The translations under genes and the position numbers were made by a program. A stretch of DNA of 64,000 bases from Collybia mongolica. Its lineage: Eukaryota > Basidiomycota > Agaricomycetes > Agaricales > Clitocybaceae. Where the stretch lies: the NCBI GenBank assembly GCA_013420905.1, contig JAAXNY010000011.1, forward strand, positions 1,860,001 through 1,924,000, written 5' to 3'. Positions 11,927 through 23,371 of this stretch are shown piece by piece. Below the pieces are notes generated by a model. The model had not been told where the DNA came from. It saw only the letters and a program-made list of their open reading frames with translations, and did not search any database. Within the stretch, counting starts at the first letter, position 1; each line of letters starts with the position of its first letter.

Positions 11927-12412
11927 TGTTACAAATTCCCTTATCATGTGCCCTATCTATCTTTTTCTTCTTACTCACTATTGCTTACTCATACTTACTA
12001 ATATTGGTTTGCATTACACAGACAATTCTCCATTAGTCCTATTTATCCCATGCTTACTCATCCCCTTTATCTATATAACCAACAGCATTAATCCCTCTTA
12101 TCTATATGACCAATAGTATAAACCACGCTTATCTATGCTTATTGGACTCCTACATATATATAGGGATATTCTAGCTTAGTTGGTTCTTTAGCTTGACCTA
12201 GCTGAATTCACCTTATTCATCTACTCTTGACTCCTCGATGTGAACTCAATCCTACTCACCTTACAAAGGGAATAGTGCATCTTTGAACAAACAATCTGAC
12301 TTAGCCCTCTAGCAGGAGTCATTAGACGTTGGACTTACAGAGTTAACAGTCTTAGAACAAACAAACAATAAACCAGATTGATCTAGAGGATAAGGCCTAA
12401 ACAGCCATAACA
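11927..12412 (+). mobile_element. LTR, family F copy 2
   Basis: The 486-bp copy of the 309-783 LTR begins TGTTAC and ends ATAACA. TATATATAG lies at 12155-12163. It breaks the Plavaka frame. The right flank is not Plavaka sequence, so a target duplication cannot be tested; this is probably a 5' LTR with a short internal stub. Confidence 0.75.
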
Positions 12413-12575
12413 AAAGGTCAAGCTGATCAGAACCATCAACCTATTAAGGTTTAGATGCAACAGCACCAGCACAATATGGATTGAACCCTGCAAGCAGCAG
12501 TAGGCAGAGTGCCTTCAGCAACAAAGACTTTCAAGATGTAGAAGAACAACCAAGACTTGCAGTAGTCACACAGAC
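12413..12575 (+). other. Possible internal stub of the family F retrotransposon
   Basis: About 160 bp between the LTR and the family C element. A short open stretch (NPASSSRQSAFSNKDFQDVEEQ) has no recognised homology. No clear primer-binding site was identified. Confidence 0.3.
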
Positions 12576-12894
12576 CTGTACTTTACAGTCCCCCACATGT
12601 CCTTGCAGACTCCACATGGACTCCGCGCAGACTCCATGTGGACACACTTACTTTCTTCTATTATAAAGTACTTACTTACTCTTTTACTTACTGACAATCT
12701 ATGTAATTGATAGGATAAAAACATATATTATAACTGAGTATAATACATGGATGATAAATATAATTAAAATTACACAGATTGATATGGACTTGGTGTGGAC
12801 ATGGATTGTTGTCTGGCTGACAGTCCTGCCAAATGAGTACATGTGGAGTCCACATGGAGTCTGCATGTGTTATGTGGCTTAGTGTAAAGACCTC
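12576..12894 (+). mobile_element. Family C short copy (MITE-sized, core deleted)
   Basis: It starts CTGTACTTTACAGTCCCCCACAT and ends TTATGTGGCTTAGTGTAAAGACCTC, the same two ends as the 1.4-kb copy at 59119-60500. It keeps only subterminal sequence (about 320 bp). Its flanks do not form an 8-bp duplication because the right side runs straight into the core of another C copy. Confidence 0.75.
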
Positions 12895-14254
12895 ATACTA
12901 TTTGTTATTAATAACATAACATAACAGCGCTGAAAAACTTGTATCCAACTAGGTTTGAATGCATAGACAAGAACATTACATAATATATTTGGCATTCATA
13001 ACCATTGGGCAAGACAGGCATTTCAAGCCCTAGGCTAAATTGGCCTCAAGTGTACAGACTTATCACATGACTATGAAGCATGTGCAATGGTCACATTACC
13101 ATTGTCATGTCTTTGTTGGTTCTTTTCAACCACAATGTCCACCAAACTGCCAACACCAACACCAACACCAATGCATTGAATGCCAACCAACATCAACATG
13201 ACGACACATAAAACAGTGCGGGGTGAAGGTTAGAAATGGATGCAGAATGAGGGGACAATGAGGAAATGGCACCCTGAGGGGCAGAACCAAGTGAGTTGTA
13301 CACTGCTGCCAACAGCAACAGTGAGGAAGGCAGCAACAACAATGACAAAGACAGCAACAGCAACAGCAGCAACAGTGCCAACAAGGCCTGTGGCAATGAT
13401 GGCAACAGCAGCAGCAGCAGTGGCACAATGACAACAATGACAACTACAACAAAGACAGTGACCACCACCACAAGGATGACAACAACAACAACTACTAAGG
13501 ACAACAACAACAATGGCAATGGGGACAACAACAAGAAAAGCAGCCAGTGCTGCTGCCACTGAAACCCAAGCCACTGATGACACCTCTGGGGCCGACAAGG
13601 ACAACAGGGGGGTGGGGGCCCCCGCCCCCACCCATATTAAATTACGTTTTATAATCCATGTATTATATTTAGTAGCAAAATATATAATTATCCTATCAAT
13701 GTATGTAGAACATTAGTAAGTAAACCATTATATGTAAGTAAGTAATTTATAATTGAAGAAAGTAACTGAGTCTGCGCAGACTCTCTGGAATCCACATGGA
13801 GTCCATGCAGAGTCCATGCAGAGTCCATGCAGAGTCCATGCAGAATCTGTGCTGTCTGTACGGAGTCTGTGTGGACTCCGCATGGACTTTTGAAGTCCAC
13901 AAGGACATGCAGAACTTTGCACTCCCCCACATGTTCCAGGAGGAATCCTAGGAATCCTGGTGAACCTGGGAGGAATGCCAGGATTCCAGGTGGACGTCCT
14001 CATAGGAATCCCAGGAGTGAACCAGGACTCCAAGGAATGAACCAGGAATACCAGGAATCCATCTGGAGTCCTGGCACATTCCTGTGCCTTCCTGTCATTC
14101 GTACTGGCTTCCTGGCACATTCCTATGACTTCCTGTGACTTCCTGTGACTTCCTACCATCCTTCTGGCACATTCCTCATGCTCCTGACCTACTCCTGATG
14201 ACTTTACTACATTCCTGGCAATCCTGTTACATTCTCTGTCTAACTCATGATATA

Positions 14255-15123
14255 TTACGAGTTCTTTATCAACCCAGTTTTCGGGCAGAAAGGTGATTCA
14301 TTCATTCATTCATTCATATTTCAACACCACAGGAAAATATTTCCATAATGGGATTTTCTTCCCTTATGGCTTTTTACAGCATTTCTCCACAAATACAAAG
14401 TATTGTGACATAATTTGCATGTATTTGCGATGCTTACATAATGCTTTTGATGATGCCATCAAATTTATGCATATCTAATATTTCTGAGCGTCGCATTTCA
14501 AAATTTATTTTGTGCTTTTCTCCATAACCAGTAAAGCTATTTATTACCTTTGTTTTTATATGTTTGGAATGTACAAACATGGCTCTACAATTTCCTTGTT
14601 GAGCTCATTTTTCCCACAGTCTATTTTGAGTGAGATATTAGAAATGTCCAGATTCAGCTAGTTTTGAAGGTCTGTGTATTATGTCAGGGATGAACAAACA
14701 TCTTATAACAACAATGACCCTTACCAAACATGACCCTTGTGGGAAATTATCCTAAACATTGGAAAAATCAACAACTACTACTATATTTACCTGAAATACA
14801 AAGAGGATTGAATTCTCTATATATTGACATATGTCACATGATCTATTCCATCACATAAGCATACCAAATACATGACAACAACCTGAATGCTCATTTAGTG
14901 TCCATGATCCTGGGAAAAGTAAGTTCTGATGGTTTTTGTACACAGGCATTGCTTGTTTGCTTGGTAACATTTTCCCATGGTCACATGACCTCTATAAACT
15001 ATCATCTACATTGTTTCTAGTCATTTTTACAACTTGCTGAAGGTGGAATGGACTTATTTCTCCTAAGAAAAGAAATAAAGAACAAGTACCTGCCACACAG
15101 TGTGTTGGCCCACTCCACCCAAG
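14255..15123 (+). mobile_element. Family B element, complete copy
   Basis: It starts TTACGAGTTCTTTATC and ends AAAGAACAAGTACCTGCC...CACCCAAG, flanked by A on the left and T on the right with no target duplication. A short ATTC microsatellite (14296-14315) sits near the start. The termini have the same layout as family A and as the Helitron 3' end at 38184. No coding potential. Confidence 0.75.
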
Positions 15124-15161
15124 TTGCTGTTGCTGTTGTTGTGAAACCCACTTTGAGAAAA

Positions 15162-15243
15162 GCCTTGATGGCTCAAGTGGTTAGAGTGCTCACTTAACCT
15201 GACCTCTGCCCTCAGGACCTGGGTTCAATCCTGGCCAATGGCA
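15162..15243 (+). tRNA. tRNA-Leu(UAA)-like sequence, degenerate
   Basis: The 82-nt sequence folds as a class II tRNA. D stem GCTC/GAGT; A box TGGCTCAAGTGG; anticodon loop CTTAACC with U33 and anticodon TAA (15195-15197); a long variable arm CCT...AGG; B box GGGTTCAATCC; discriminator A; and a downstream T run (TTTGTTTTT). The acceptor stem pairs at only 4 of 7 positions and the T stem is weak, so it is a decayed gene or a tRNA-derived SINE head rather than a working tRNA. It lies between element B and the right end of family C copy c. Confidence 0.4.
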
Positions 15244-15765
15244 TTTGTTTTTAACTCAAAATTGAGCATTGTTCTATCATCTTGGGCAACACCAGGAATT
15301 CCTGGTGCCATTCCTGGTGTTCCTGTCCTTCCTAATATAGGAATAAGGGACTTAAAGCATTCCTGGTGATCCATGCAGATTCCTCATATTCTGCCTGGAA
15401 TCCAGGCTCCTCCAGGAATCCGCGTGGACTCCTGGTTATAAATTATGCTATTTTGCATGTTTTCAATGGGAATCCGCCTGGAATCCTGCTTGAGTCCTGC
15501 ATTCCTTATGGGGTCCACCTGGAATCCTTCCTGGTTTGATACCCAGAATCCTGGTAAATTCAGTGATTCCAACCGGATTCCTGGCGGAATTTACATTGAT
15601 TCCTGGCAACCAGGAATCATGAAAATGGCTGGTGCTTGGCTGAGACATGACTCCAGGTGGATTCCTCCTGGATTGACCAGGAATCCCAGGACTCCACCCG
15701 GATTCTGCATGGAATATGTGGGGGACCATAAAGTGCTCAAGGACATGTGGGGGACTGTAAAGTAC

Positions 15766-16004
15766 ATATTTCAATACTGTGGGAAAATATTTCTATAATG
15801 GGATGTTTCTTCTCTTATGGCTTTTTACAGCATTTCTCCACAAATACAAAGTATTGTGACATAATTTGCATGTATTTGGGATGCTTACATAATGTTTTTG
15901 ATGATGCCATCAAAATTATGCATATCTAATATTTCAAAGTGTCGCGTTTCAAAATTTATTTTGTGTTTTTCTCCATAACCAGTAAATCTATTAACTTTGT
16001 TTTC
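15766..16004 (+). mobile_element. Family B fragment
   Basis: It matches B from the ATATTTCAATACTGTGGG block to the AACTTTGTTTT block, then joins LINE copy 2. Both ends are lost. Confidence 0.7.
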
Positions 16005-17605
16005 AGACATTGTCAACCACTGCAATGTCATGCTTGTCACTGTACAGGGCCATCTGGGCCCAGTGCATTTGATGAATGTCTACTTAGATGAGAACAAATC
16101 CGCAATCCATTTCCTTGAGAACCACCTGGATGACTTCCTCAATGTTAGCTACATGGGGGGTGATTTTAATTGCCCCTCATCACATTGGGATGCTACCCTC
16201 ACTCACAAGCACCCCATGGCCAACAGGCTCATGGAGTGCACAGCTGCCCTCAGCCTTGAGAGGATCACCCCCCCCTCAGGTCAGGTCATGCATCTGCTGT
16301 ATAACTTGGCTCTGCAAGGCTTGATTCTTAACCTTGTGTTCATCCCAGCATTCTGGGGATACACAGCCAACCTGACACTAGGTGAAAAGGGCGAACCTGA
16401 TCACTTTCCTCTACTTTTAGACATCCCCCTCAGGGTTGAGTTCCCCGAAGGGAAGATGTCAATTAAAATTGACTCCGAAGAAGAAGATAACTTCCTTGCA
16501 GAAGTTTGGCTGCTCCTAGGACTCATCCAGATCCCTGATGTCATGTCAGTAGAACAAACTCAACTGGTTGCTCAGGCAATAGTTAAGGGCTTTGAAACAG
16601 CATGGTCTCATCATGCTAAGGCTAACCAGGCTTGTGCCTGGTCTAAGTCTTGGTGGGATTCTGACTGTACCAGGACAAGGTCTGATGCTATGGGATCCGA
16701 TCTCCCAGAGGACTGGGCAGCCTTCAAGGCCACCACATGCAAAGCGAAACACAAGCACTTCAATGAACACATTGATGAAATTGCACATACCAACCTCAGA
16801 CCATGGGATCTCATGGACTGGGTGGGCCCCTGCAAGACACCCCTGGTCAAGGCTATCTCATACCAAGGCGTGCCATGCACTACCACAGACTTGTTATGGA
16901 ACACATTACACTCCACCTTCAACTCAGCTGTCAACAGGCCTATTGACCTTGACAAGCTGGGCAATGCTTGGACCTCGCCTACAACTAGGGTGTGGGTCCC
17001 CTACTCTGCTGCCAAGATGCCGGATGCCCTTGCAGGCACTTTGAATTGATCTGCCCCTGGGCCAGATCATATCTCATGGCGTCACCTTAAACAGATCATC
17101 CAGGATGATTGATGTGGTAAACTACTTTTGTGGCTCACCAATGCTTGTCTCTGGTCAGGCCATTGGCCCACCAAGTTTAAAGCTTCTACTATGGTGGTTA
17201 TACCCAAGCCAGGTAAGCTATCGTATGACACTCCCAAGTTGTTTTGCCCAATTGTTCTCTTGAACACATTGGGTAAACTGCTAGAGAAAATGTTGTCCAC
17301 CAGGATGCAGTTTGAAGCTGCTCAACACAGTGTACTCCACCCCAATCAGTTTGGAGGGGTTTGTCAGAACTCCACCAAGGGTACTGGTTGTTTCCTCACA
17401 CATGTTGTCCAGGCTGGATGGTGTGCCAAGCTCAAGATGAGCATTGTCACTTTTGACCTTGCTCAGTTCTTCCCCTTGGTAAACCATGAGGTCCTCCTAC
17501 ACATCCTTGAGAGACAGGGATTTGTGCCAGAAGTGGTTGTGTTCTTCAGGTCCTATCTCATTGATTGCCATATGAGGTATGCATGGGACAACAACTTATC
17601 CCCAC

Positions 17606-18821
17606 TGATAGGGCCCGAAATTGTTTGCACTTATAAAGTCAACAAGTAAGGCTATTAGTATCATTTCTAATAACCAAGTAAATGGTAATAAAGGATTAGA
17701 GTCAAGCTCTGAGACGGCTAATCAGAGTGAACTAGTCTAATGGATAATATACTATCAGTACAGAGGACTATGAGTACGGCATATTATTAGTCCTATTCAC
17801 CATGTTTGGTTACAACCTCAGTATCTTAATTCATAAGTAACCGTTGTAGTATGATATCATTAGTCCAGGGATCATCATTAACAGGAGAAGTAATTGTAAA
17901 TTTGGGACTTGCACAACCCAATCCTAGTCAGGGGCACTTGGTATTAACTACTGGAAGAAACAGGACACCATGAATAACAACTGGGATGATCAGGAGAAGT
18001 AAACAACAGTGCTGCACTGTTTTAAATAACCAAGTGCGTGGTCGGGCCTTGATAAGAGTTTAGCCAGCTCTTTCAATATTTGATAAGTAATAAGTAATGA
18101 CATAATTGGCACACATGGCATGCGCACCAAGTCATAGAGGACAAGTTAGCATTAAATACAGATCCTTGGCACAGGGGAGTGTGGTTCCGTATAAAATTTA
18201 CAATTCCTTATGATATTTAGTTTGTACACTATAAATAGACTGTAGATGAGTAGTGCAAAGGTAAGGAATCTTGCCCCCACTTTGCACTACTATAGAGTAT
18301 ACAAATCATATTTGTTGAAATACTATTGCATGCCCAAATTAAGGCTCAGATTGCTTCAAGTTGTCTTGATTGGAATTTTTTGAAGAGATCACAGAATTGA
18401 AGAGTCCTAGTTCACTTGGAACTTAGTACCGCATTGTCCATTGGAATTACTAGGCACTTGGCCTTTAGTGCACTTGGCACTGTTTGTTTAATAAGTCACT
18501 TGGACTTATAGATCCGCTTGGGATCATTAATAATTGAATGTACACTTGGTACTCAGTCTATTGGATCAAAAGATATTATAAATATACCTACCAAGCTTTA
18601 AACTTGTGTTAAAGCTTTGTCCAAATCAAACCTGTCAAGAGATCATTGGAAAGGGCCTTGACTAGTACTATTCAAAGCTTAGTGCTTCCAAGCACTTGAA
18701 CCCGAACTCAAAACAGGCGATTCCTACTGTTTGTGTGTTGATTGTTAGATTTGGTGTGTGTGTGTGTAAGAGATTACATTTCATAGCATCAGCACACTTA
18801 TAGCCCAGGAGCCCCCTTTCA
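17606..18821 (+). mobile_element. Solo LTR, family D copy 1 (1216 bp)
   Basis: It begins TGATAGGGCCCGAAATTG and ends GAGCCCCCTTTCA (TG...CA). It sits inside the LINE RT frame. The 4-bp flanks are CCAC (left) and CTGC (right). LINE copy 1 has CCGC at this place, so the duplication was CCGC and each copy lost its CpG differently. No internal domain, so it is a solo LTR. Confidence 0.9.
18230..18237 (+). promoter_or_regulatory. TATA box of LTR D1
   Basis: TATAAATA in the LTR U3 region, at the same offset as 34452-34459 in LTR D2 and 52489-52496 in LTR D3. A conserved TGTAGATGAGTAGTGC follows about 10 nt downstream, a likely start-site region. Confidence 0.6.
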
Positions 18822-19875
18822 CTGCTCTTCCCTTCCAGTGTTGGTCTGGGACAGGGCTCTGCCCTATTCCCAATCCTCTCTGCCCTTTGCCTTGCACCCC
18901 TCCTCAAGGAATTTGAATGGAGGGTCCACACAGCATCTCTAATATCCTATGTGAACAACAGCACAGTTGGACACATTTGATCGGAATTTCACTAAGCTCA
19001 AGAGAGCCTACAAAGTTGTATTTGAGCTCACCCAGGCAATGGGTTCGGTGCTCGAGCACAATAAATCCAAGGGGTTCCATTTCTCTCAGAAACACAGTGA
19101 TGTCAACCCTGACATCGACCTTGGCTATGCCCCCATACACCAGGGACACCCCCCTCCATCCTGGCACCATCTGGTGCTACCTTGGGTTCTTCTTTGACTG
19201 CCCCCTTACATTTAGGGAACACGTCAAAGGTTACACAAAAAAAGCCCTCACTTCTGTGAAGGCCATGCTCTCCCTTGGCAACTCCATGTGTGAGCTTAGG
19301 CCCAAACACAAGTGAACTCTCTACCGAGCCTGTGTCCTCCCTATTGCTACATATGGGAGCAGGCTTTGGATGTACAAAGGGGTACAAATGGCAGGCCCTC
19401 TCAATAACCTCCGGAAAATGCAGAGGCATGCCTGCCTCTGGATCACCAGTGCCTTCAAGACGTCCCCAAATGGGTCTGCTGAGACCCTTGCAGGCATCCC
19501 TCCTATTCACCTTCATGTTAAGAAGTTAGTGGAGAGGAGACATGTCCGCTGACAAGCATGGCCTCGCTCCATGCGTGTCAAACGGTCTTTTCCTTAACTG
19601 CACCATGACCTAGGAAATCCCCACTACCGAGTAAACATGCGCCGCCGCCGAGATCATACGGAATAACCACCGCCGGTCCCATATCACGAGTTCGCCGCCG
19701 CTGAAGTATTGACTCTCACCAAACATCATGCCAACCGCTTTCCTCAACGATTCCCGCCGTGGCTCCGTCGCCGCTGCCGCCGCCGGATATCCCTTCGTCG
19801 ATCGCGCCGCCGACCACTGACTCCGAAGTCATGTCTTCATGTTCCTTCAACATGTACGTATCATTGGTATGGCCA

Positions 19876-20040
19876 CACCAACGTGCCCGGTGGGCACAGA
19901 CACCGAAGTATAGAGTCCACCTTGTAGTATGAAACATAACGATGCATTCCCACACCGACGTGCCCGGTAGGCACAGACACCAAAGTATAGAGTCCGCCTT
20001 GTAGTATGAAACATAACGACGCATTCCCACACCGACCCTG
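19876..20040 (+). repeat. 77-bp tandem repeat in LTR E
   Basis: Two units and a partial third with period 77 bp, each with ACGTGCCCGG (19881 and 19958), CACAGACACC and TTGTAGTATGAAACATAACG. They lie upstream of the TATA box and may act as enhancer-like U3 repeats. Confidence 0.85.
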
Positions 20041-20122
20041 TATCTAATTTATCTATCTCCTCCTTCATGTTTCCTTGGTCACATCTGTAGACACAGACTC
20101 CGGCCTAGGGTACAACTTTTAG

Positions 20123-20130
20123 TATAAATA
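20123..20130 (+). promoter_or_regulatory. TATA box of LTR E
   Basis: TATAAATA followed by a pyrimidine (CT)n tract at 20172-20194, a usual fungal core-promoter layout. Confidence 0.6.
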
Positions 20131-20288
20131 CCTCTGTATTTTACTTACTTGAGAGAATCAATCAACTACCTTCTCTCTCTCTCTCTCTCTCTCTCTACGG
20201 AGCTCTCGCTCTCTTATAAGACGCGTCCGAACTTTGCACCGAAGTCGCATCCCGCACCGAACCCGTTACGCCGAATGCTCGGACATCG

Positions 20289-21905
20289 CAGTACTTCACA
20301 CTCCCCCACATCCTGCAGAGGATTCCGATCGGAATCCAGAGGAATGCAGGAAGATTTTGAAAAAGTTTTAAAACAGAAAATTCCTTTGAGGAATTCTGCA
20401 ATATTCTGCTCAGATTCCGCTCAGAACACAGAATTCTGATTGAAATCATCGGAATTCCGCAGAATTTTGAGGAATTTCTTACAAAGTGTGGAAGAAGAAA
20501 ATTCTCAAAGGAATTCCACAACATTCTGCTCGGATTCTGATCAGAATCATAAGTTTTAAGTCAAAACAGTCAATAAAGTCAACAGTATATCTAACATTTT
20601 GAAGTACTAAATTACTCTCTTTCAGCCTGTCTTTTTAAAATCTGTTGAGTATGATAAAAAAGCACTCTATAATTAATAGGATAAAACATGTATTATTACT
20701 AAATATAATACATATATGATAAGATAAATTTAATATAGACGGGGCCCCCGCCCCTGCCCCCCCGTCGTCCTCGTCGGCCCCCGCGACATCGTCAGCGGCG
20801 ACGGCACTGGCCGCTCTACTTGCCGCTGTCCCCGTCCCCGCCGCCGCCGCCGCCGTCCTCGTGGTGGTGGTGGTCGTCTTTGTTGTAGTTGTTGTTGTTG
20901 TTGTCGCGCCGTTGTTGGTGCCGCCGCTGCCGCTGCTGTTGCCGTCGTTGCCGCAGGCCTCGTCGGCACTGTTGCTGCTGTTGCTGTTGCTGTCTTCATC
21001 GTTGTCGTTGTCATTGTCGTTGCCGCCTTCCTCACTATTGCTGTTGGCGGCCGTATCGTTTGTCTTGAGTTCCTGAAGTGGGGGGGAGGGGGACGTGCTG
21101 CATGGTGAGCGTGTGGGTGAGCGGCGGTGTATGACTCACCTGGTTCTGCCCCTCGGGGTGCCCTTTCCTCGTCGTCCCCTCGTTCCGCGTCCGTTTCTAT
21201 CCTTCTCCCCACACCGTCTTGTGCGTCATCATGTCGACGTCGGTTGGCGTTCGATGCGTTGGCGTTGGCGGTGTGGGTGCGTTGGTGTTGGTGTCGGCAT
21301 TGGCGGTTTGGTGGACGTCATTGATGTGGTTGAAAAGAACCAACGAAGACGTGGCAACGGTAATGTGACCGTTGCACGTGCCTCATAATCATGTGACCTA
21401 AGTCTGTTGACTTGAGGCCAGTGAGCCGGCAGCTAGAAATGCCCGCCTTGCCCAACGGTTATGAACGCCAAACATATTACGTAATTTTCGTGCCTGTACA
21501 CGTTCGAACCTAGTCGGATGCAAATTTTTCACCGCCGTTATGTGATGTTATTAATAACAAATAGTATATATAATTTGTGTAAATAAAATTTATATTACTA
21601 ATCTGATTAGTAATCAAACACGTGACCACAACGCGTCGTCACAACGCTCCGGCATTCCATCCAGGAATTCCGATAGAATTCCTGTGGACTCTGTCAGAAT
21701 TTCAGTATTCTGAAGCCGGAATTCCTGTGGAATTTCATTCCGCTCGGATTCCGAGCGGAATCTGTTCGGAATTTTTATCTATTTTTACAGCCATTTTCTA
21801 TTACTTCTGCAGCCAAAATTCCGACAGGAATCCGAGCGGATTCCTGTCGGAATTGAGGATTCCGCTCGGAATCCGCTGGAAGATGTGGGGGAGTGTAAAG
21901 ACCTC
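20289..21905 (+). mobile_element. Family C copy d (1617 bp), nested in LTR E
   Basis: Flanked by perfect 8-bp duplications GGACATCG (20281-20288 and 21906-21913). Ends CAGTACTTCACACTCCCCCACAT and ATGTGGGGGAGTGTAAAGACCTC. Subterminal zones are dense in GGAATTCC / TCCGATCGGA type palindromic motifs. The central core (about 20740-21540) is a CpG-rich simple-repeat segment with a conserved GT-AG intron-like unit on the minus strand (21139-21073). Confidence 0.85.
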
Positions 21906-23371
21906 GGACATCGCACCGCCGAGTCCTGTTCACCGTACAGTTGTACTGCGTCGCCGACCGACGCGCCTCCGAAGTCGTGACTGCCAACTCCAACAATCTC
22001 CGACCCCCTTCACACCTGCCGTCTGACACCCTTCTCCGGTATATTCCCATTGCCTTTGCTACGCTGATCTTCACTCTTTCTGCATAGGAATTCCTCTATT
22101 ATTTTACAACTAGAGGCCCGCTCGGAGTAACAAGTCCGACGACTTAACACACTCCCAGTGAACTCGGTCCTGTCACCGCTCCCACACACTTCAGGCCTCA
22201 CACACCTTCCACTGCCTCATCAACAGGAACCACAAGTTCTCCATTGAGACCCTTAACATTCACAACCTGAGCCGCAGGCTTGGGAAGCTTGTATCTCCTG
22301 TTATAGAGGCCTGGTCTAACCTTGGCCTCTCCTCCTTGGACTTGGACCCTGTCCACCCTCTCAACCAACCAGGCATGTGCCCCAAGGACTTATTCCCTGG
22401 CCACATTGTTTATGATATTGTTATGCCCCCATCCAAGGGGAGTGACCATTGCAAGGATTTCATGAAAGACCACACCACATTGCTGAAGAGTGCTGTTGAC
22501 GTGGCCTCTCATTCCCCCTGAAGCATCTGCATCGTCACTGATGCATCTACTCCCTCACCCCCCATGCAGCCAGTGGCAATATACCACATTTGACATGATG
22601 GGGACCTATACAATGACTAGTATGCCACCAGCCTCTCTATGTCTGATGATGCCAAACTGCGAGTGATTGCAGAGGGTGTCCAACAGACCTCTGATATTGG
22701 ACTAGAGGACATCCACAATGTCCACATCTTCTCTGATTCCACCAACACCCTCCAGTGTTCCCTTGATGTGTCTCACCACTCTCAGGCATCCGCCCTCAAA
22801 GTGTGCGAGGTGCTACTGCCTTGGCTGCAGTTCCACGCCATTCACAAGATCCACCTCCACCACATCACTGATGGAGTGGGGATCAAAGACCACCAACTGG
22901 CACTCATCAGTGCCATCTCGACTCACGTCAAGGCAGGCAGGGCTCCCATCATCTCTGCTGACTTCATGCAACGTGAGGCAGTGACCCATATGCTTGATGG
23001 CTGGAAATCTCTATTCCAGTCCAAGAAGTATATAGGCTCCAACTTCTTGACGCTCTATGCAAAGAAAGACACCCCACTCACTCCAACCCATGTAAACAGT
23101 GGGCCGTGGATGTGCAAGACAGGTCACAGTCATACTCTGACCCCATGCATGGTGCAATGCACCACTGGACACACCCCAATTGGGGCGTTCCAATCCTGAT
23201 TCTTCAAAAAGGAGTCTTTTGCCTGTAGGTGTGGTGTCCTTATGGAAACCATGTCACACATCCTCTATGACTGTCCATGCCACAGACAAGAAGACAAACC
23301 GAGTTGGCAACTGCACTATGCATGGTTGGTTAACTTCCTATCAGAAAACGAGAGTGCATTTGCATTCAATA

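Larger units (their letters stand above)
13910..15738 (+). mobile_element. Family C copy c, nested in copy b, with element B and a tRNA-like sequence inside
   Basis: Ends CAGAACTTTGCACTCCCCC and ...GGGGGACCATAAAGTGCTC lie between two copies of AAGGACATG (13901-13909 and 15739-15747), so the insertion made an 8-9-bp duplication. Both subterminal zones are packed with CCAGGAATCC/GGATTCCTGG repeats in both orientations. No protein is encoded. Element B (14255-15123) and a tRNA-Leu-like sequence (15162-15243) lie inside. Confidence 0.7.
12895..15765 (-). mobile_element. Family C copy b with core, split by copy c
   Basis: On the minus strand this matches the core and left end of 59119-60500. It carries the AATAACAAATAGTA boundary, the Asn/Thr/Ala-rich simple-repeat core (about 13240-13620), subterminal repeats with GGACTCC/GAGTCC (13780-13900), and the outer end GTGGGGGACTGTAAAGTAC at 15746-15765, which was separated from the rest by the insertion at 13910-15738. 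Its right terminus (window left) is missing next to the short copy. Confidence 0.65.
19550..22175 (+). mobile_element. Solo LTR, family E (about 1.0 kb plus nested C element)
   Basis: It begins TGACAAGCATGG and ends CGGTCCTGTCA, with TGACA/TGTCA inverted ends, flanked by perfect CCGC duplications (19546-19549 and 22176-22179). Removing the nested C element (20289-21905 plus one 8-bp duplication) leaves about 1001 bp. It is CpG-rich and hence recent. It interrupts the LINE ORF2, which continues on both sides. Confidence 0.85.
16005..23371 (+). mobile_element. LINE copy 2, split by two solo LTRs and cut 3' by element A
   Basis: LINE sequence occupies 16005-17605, 18822-19549 and 22180-23371. 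The interruptions are LTR D1 (17606-18821) and LTR E (19550-22175). The three pieces align collinearly with LINE copy 1, so both interruptions are later insertions. The left edge joins a B fragment; the 3' end is lost to element A at 23372. CpG decay is heavier than in copy 1. Confidence 0.85.
16012..23371 (+). pseudogene. LINE ORF2 copy 2 (AP endonuclease, RT, RNase H), broken
   Basis: It starts within an APE-type endonuclease: NVYLDEN, MGGDFNCPSSHWD (about 16152-16190; catalytic GDFN) and EPDHFPLLLDI (about 16390-16430). RT blocks follow (APGPDHISW, VVIPKPGK, LLNTLGKLLEKML, FDLAQFFPLVNHEV). After LTR D1 the catalytic box reads SYVNNST instead of SYMDDGT, both aspartates changed to Asn by G-to-A transitions. 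The rest continues through the connection region, LTR E, RNase H (AKLRVI, FSDS, HQLAL) and a zinc tail CRCG-like ...HILYDCPCH. Multiple stops (for example near 17047 and 17110) confirm inactivity. Confidence 0.85.

Noticed and set aside
13126..13631. Long frames on both strands encoding Cys/Leu- or Asn/Thr-rich proteins
   Set aside because: They come from trinucleotide simple repeats in the family C core; all frames are open for the same reason. The same applies to 20730-21390, 35101-35720 and 59520-60060.
18750..18772. (GT)n tract as a regulatory or Z-DNA element
   Set aside because: Short microsatellite of variable length in LTR D copies; nothing more can be supported.
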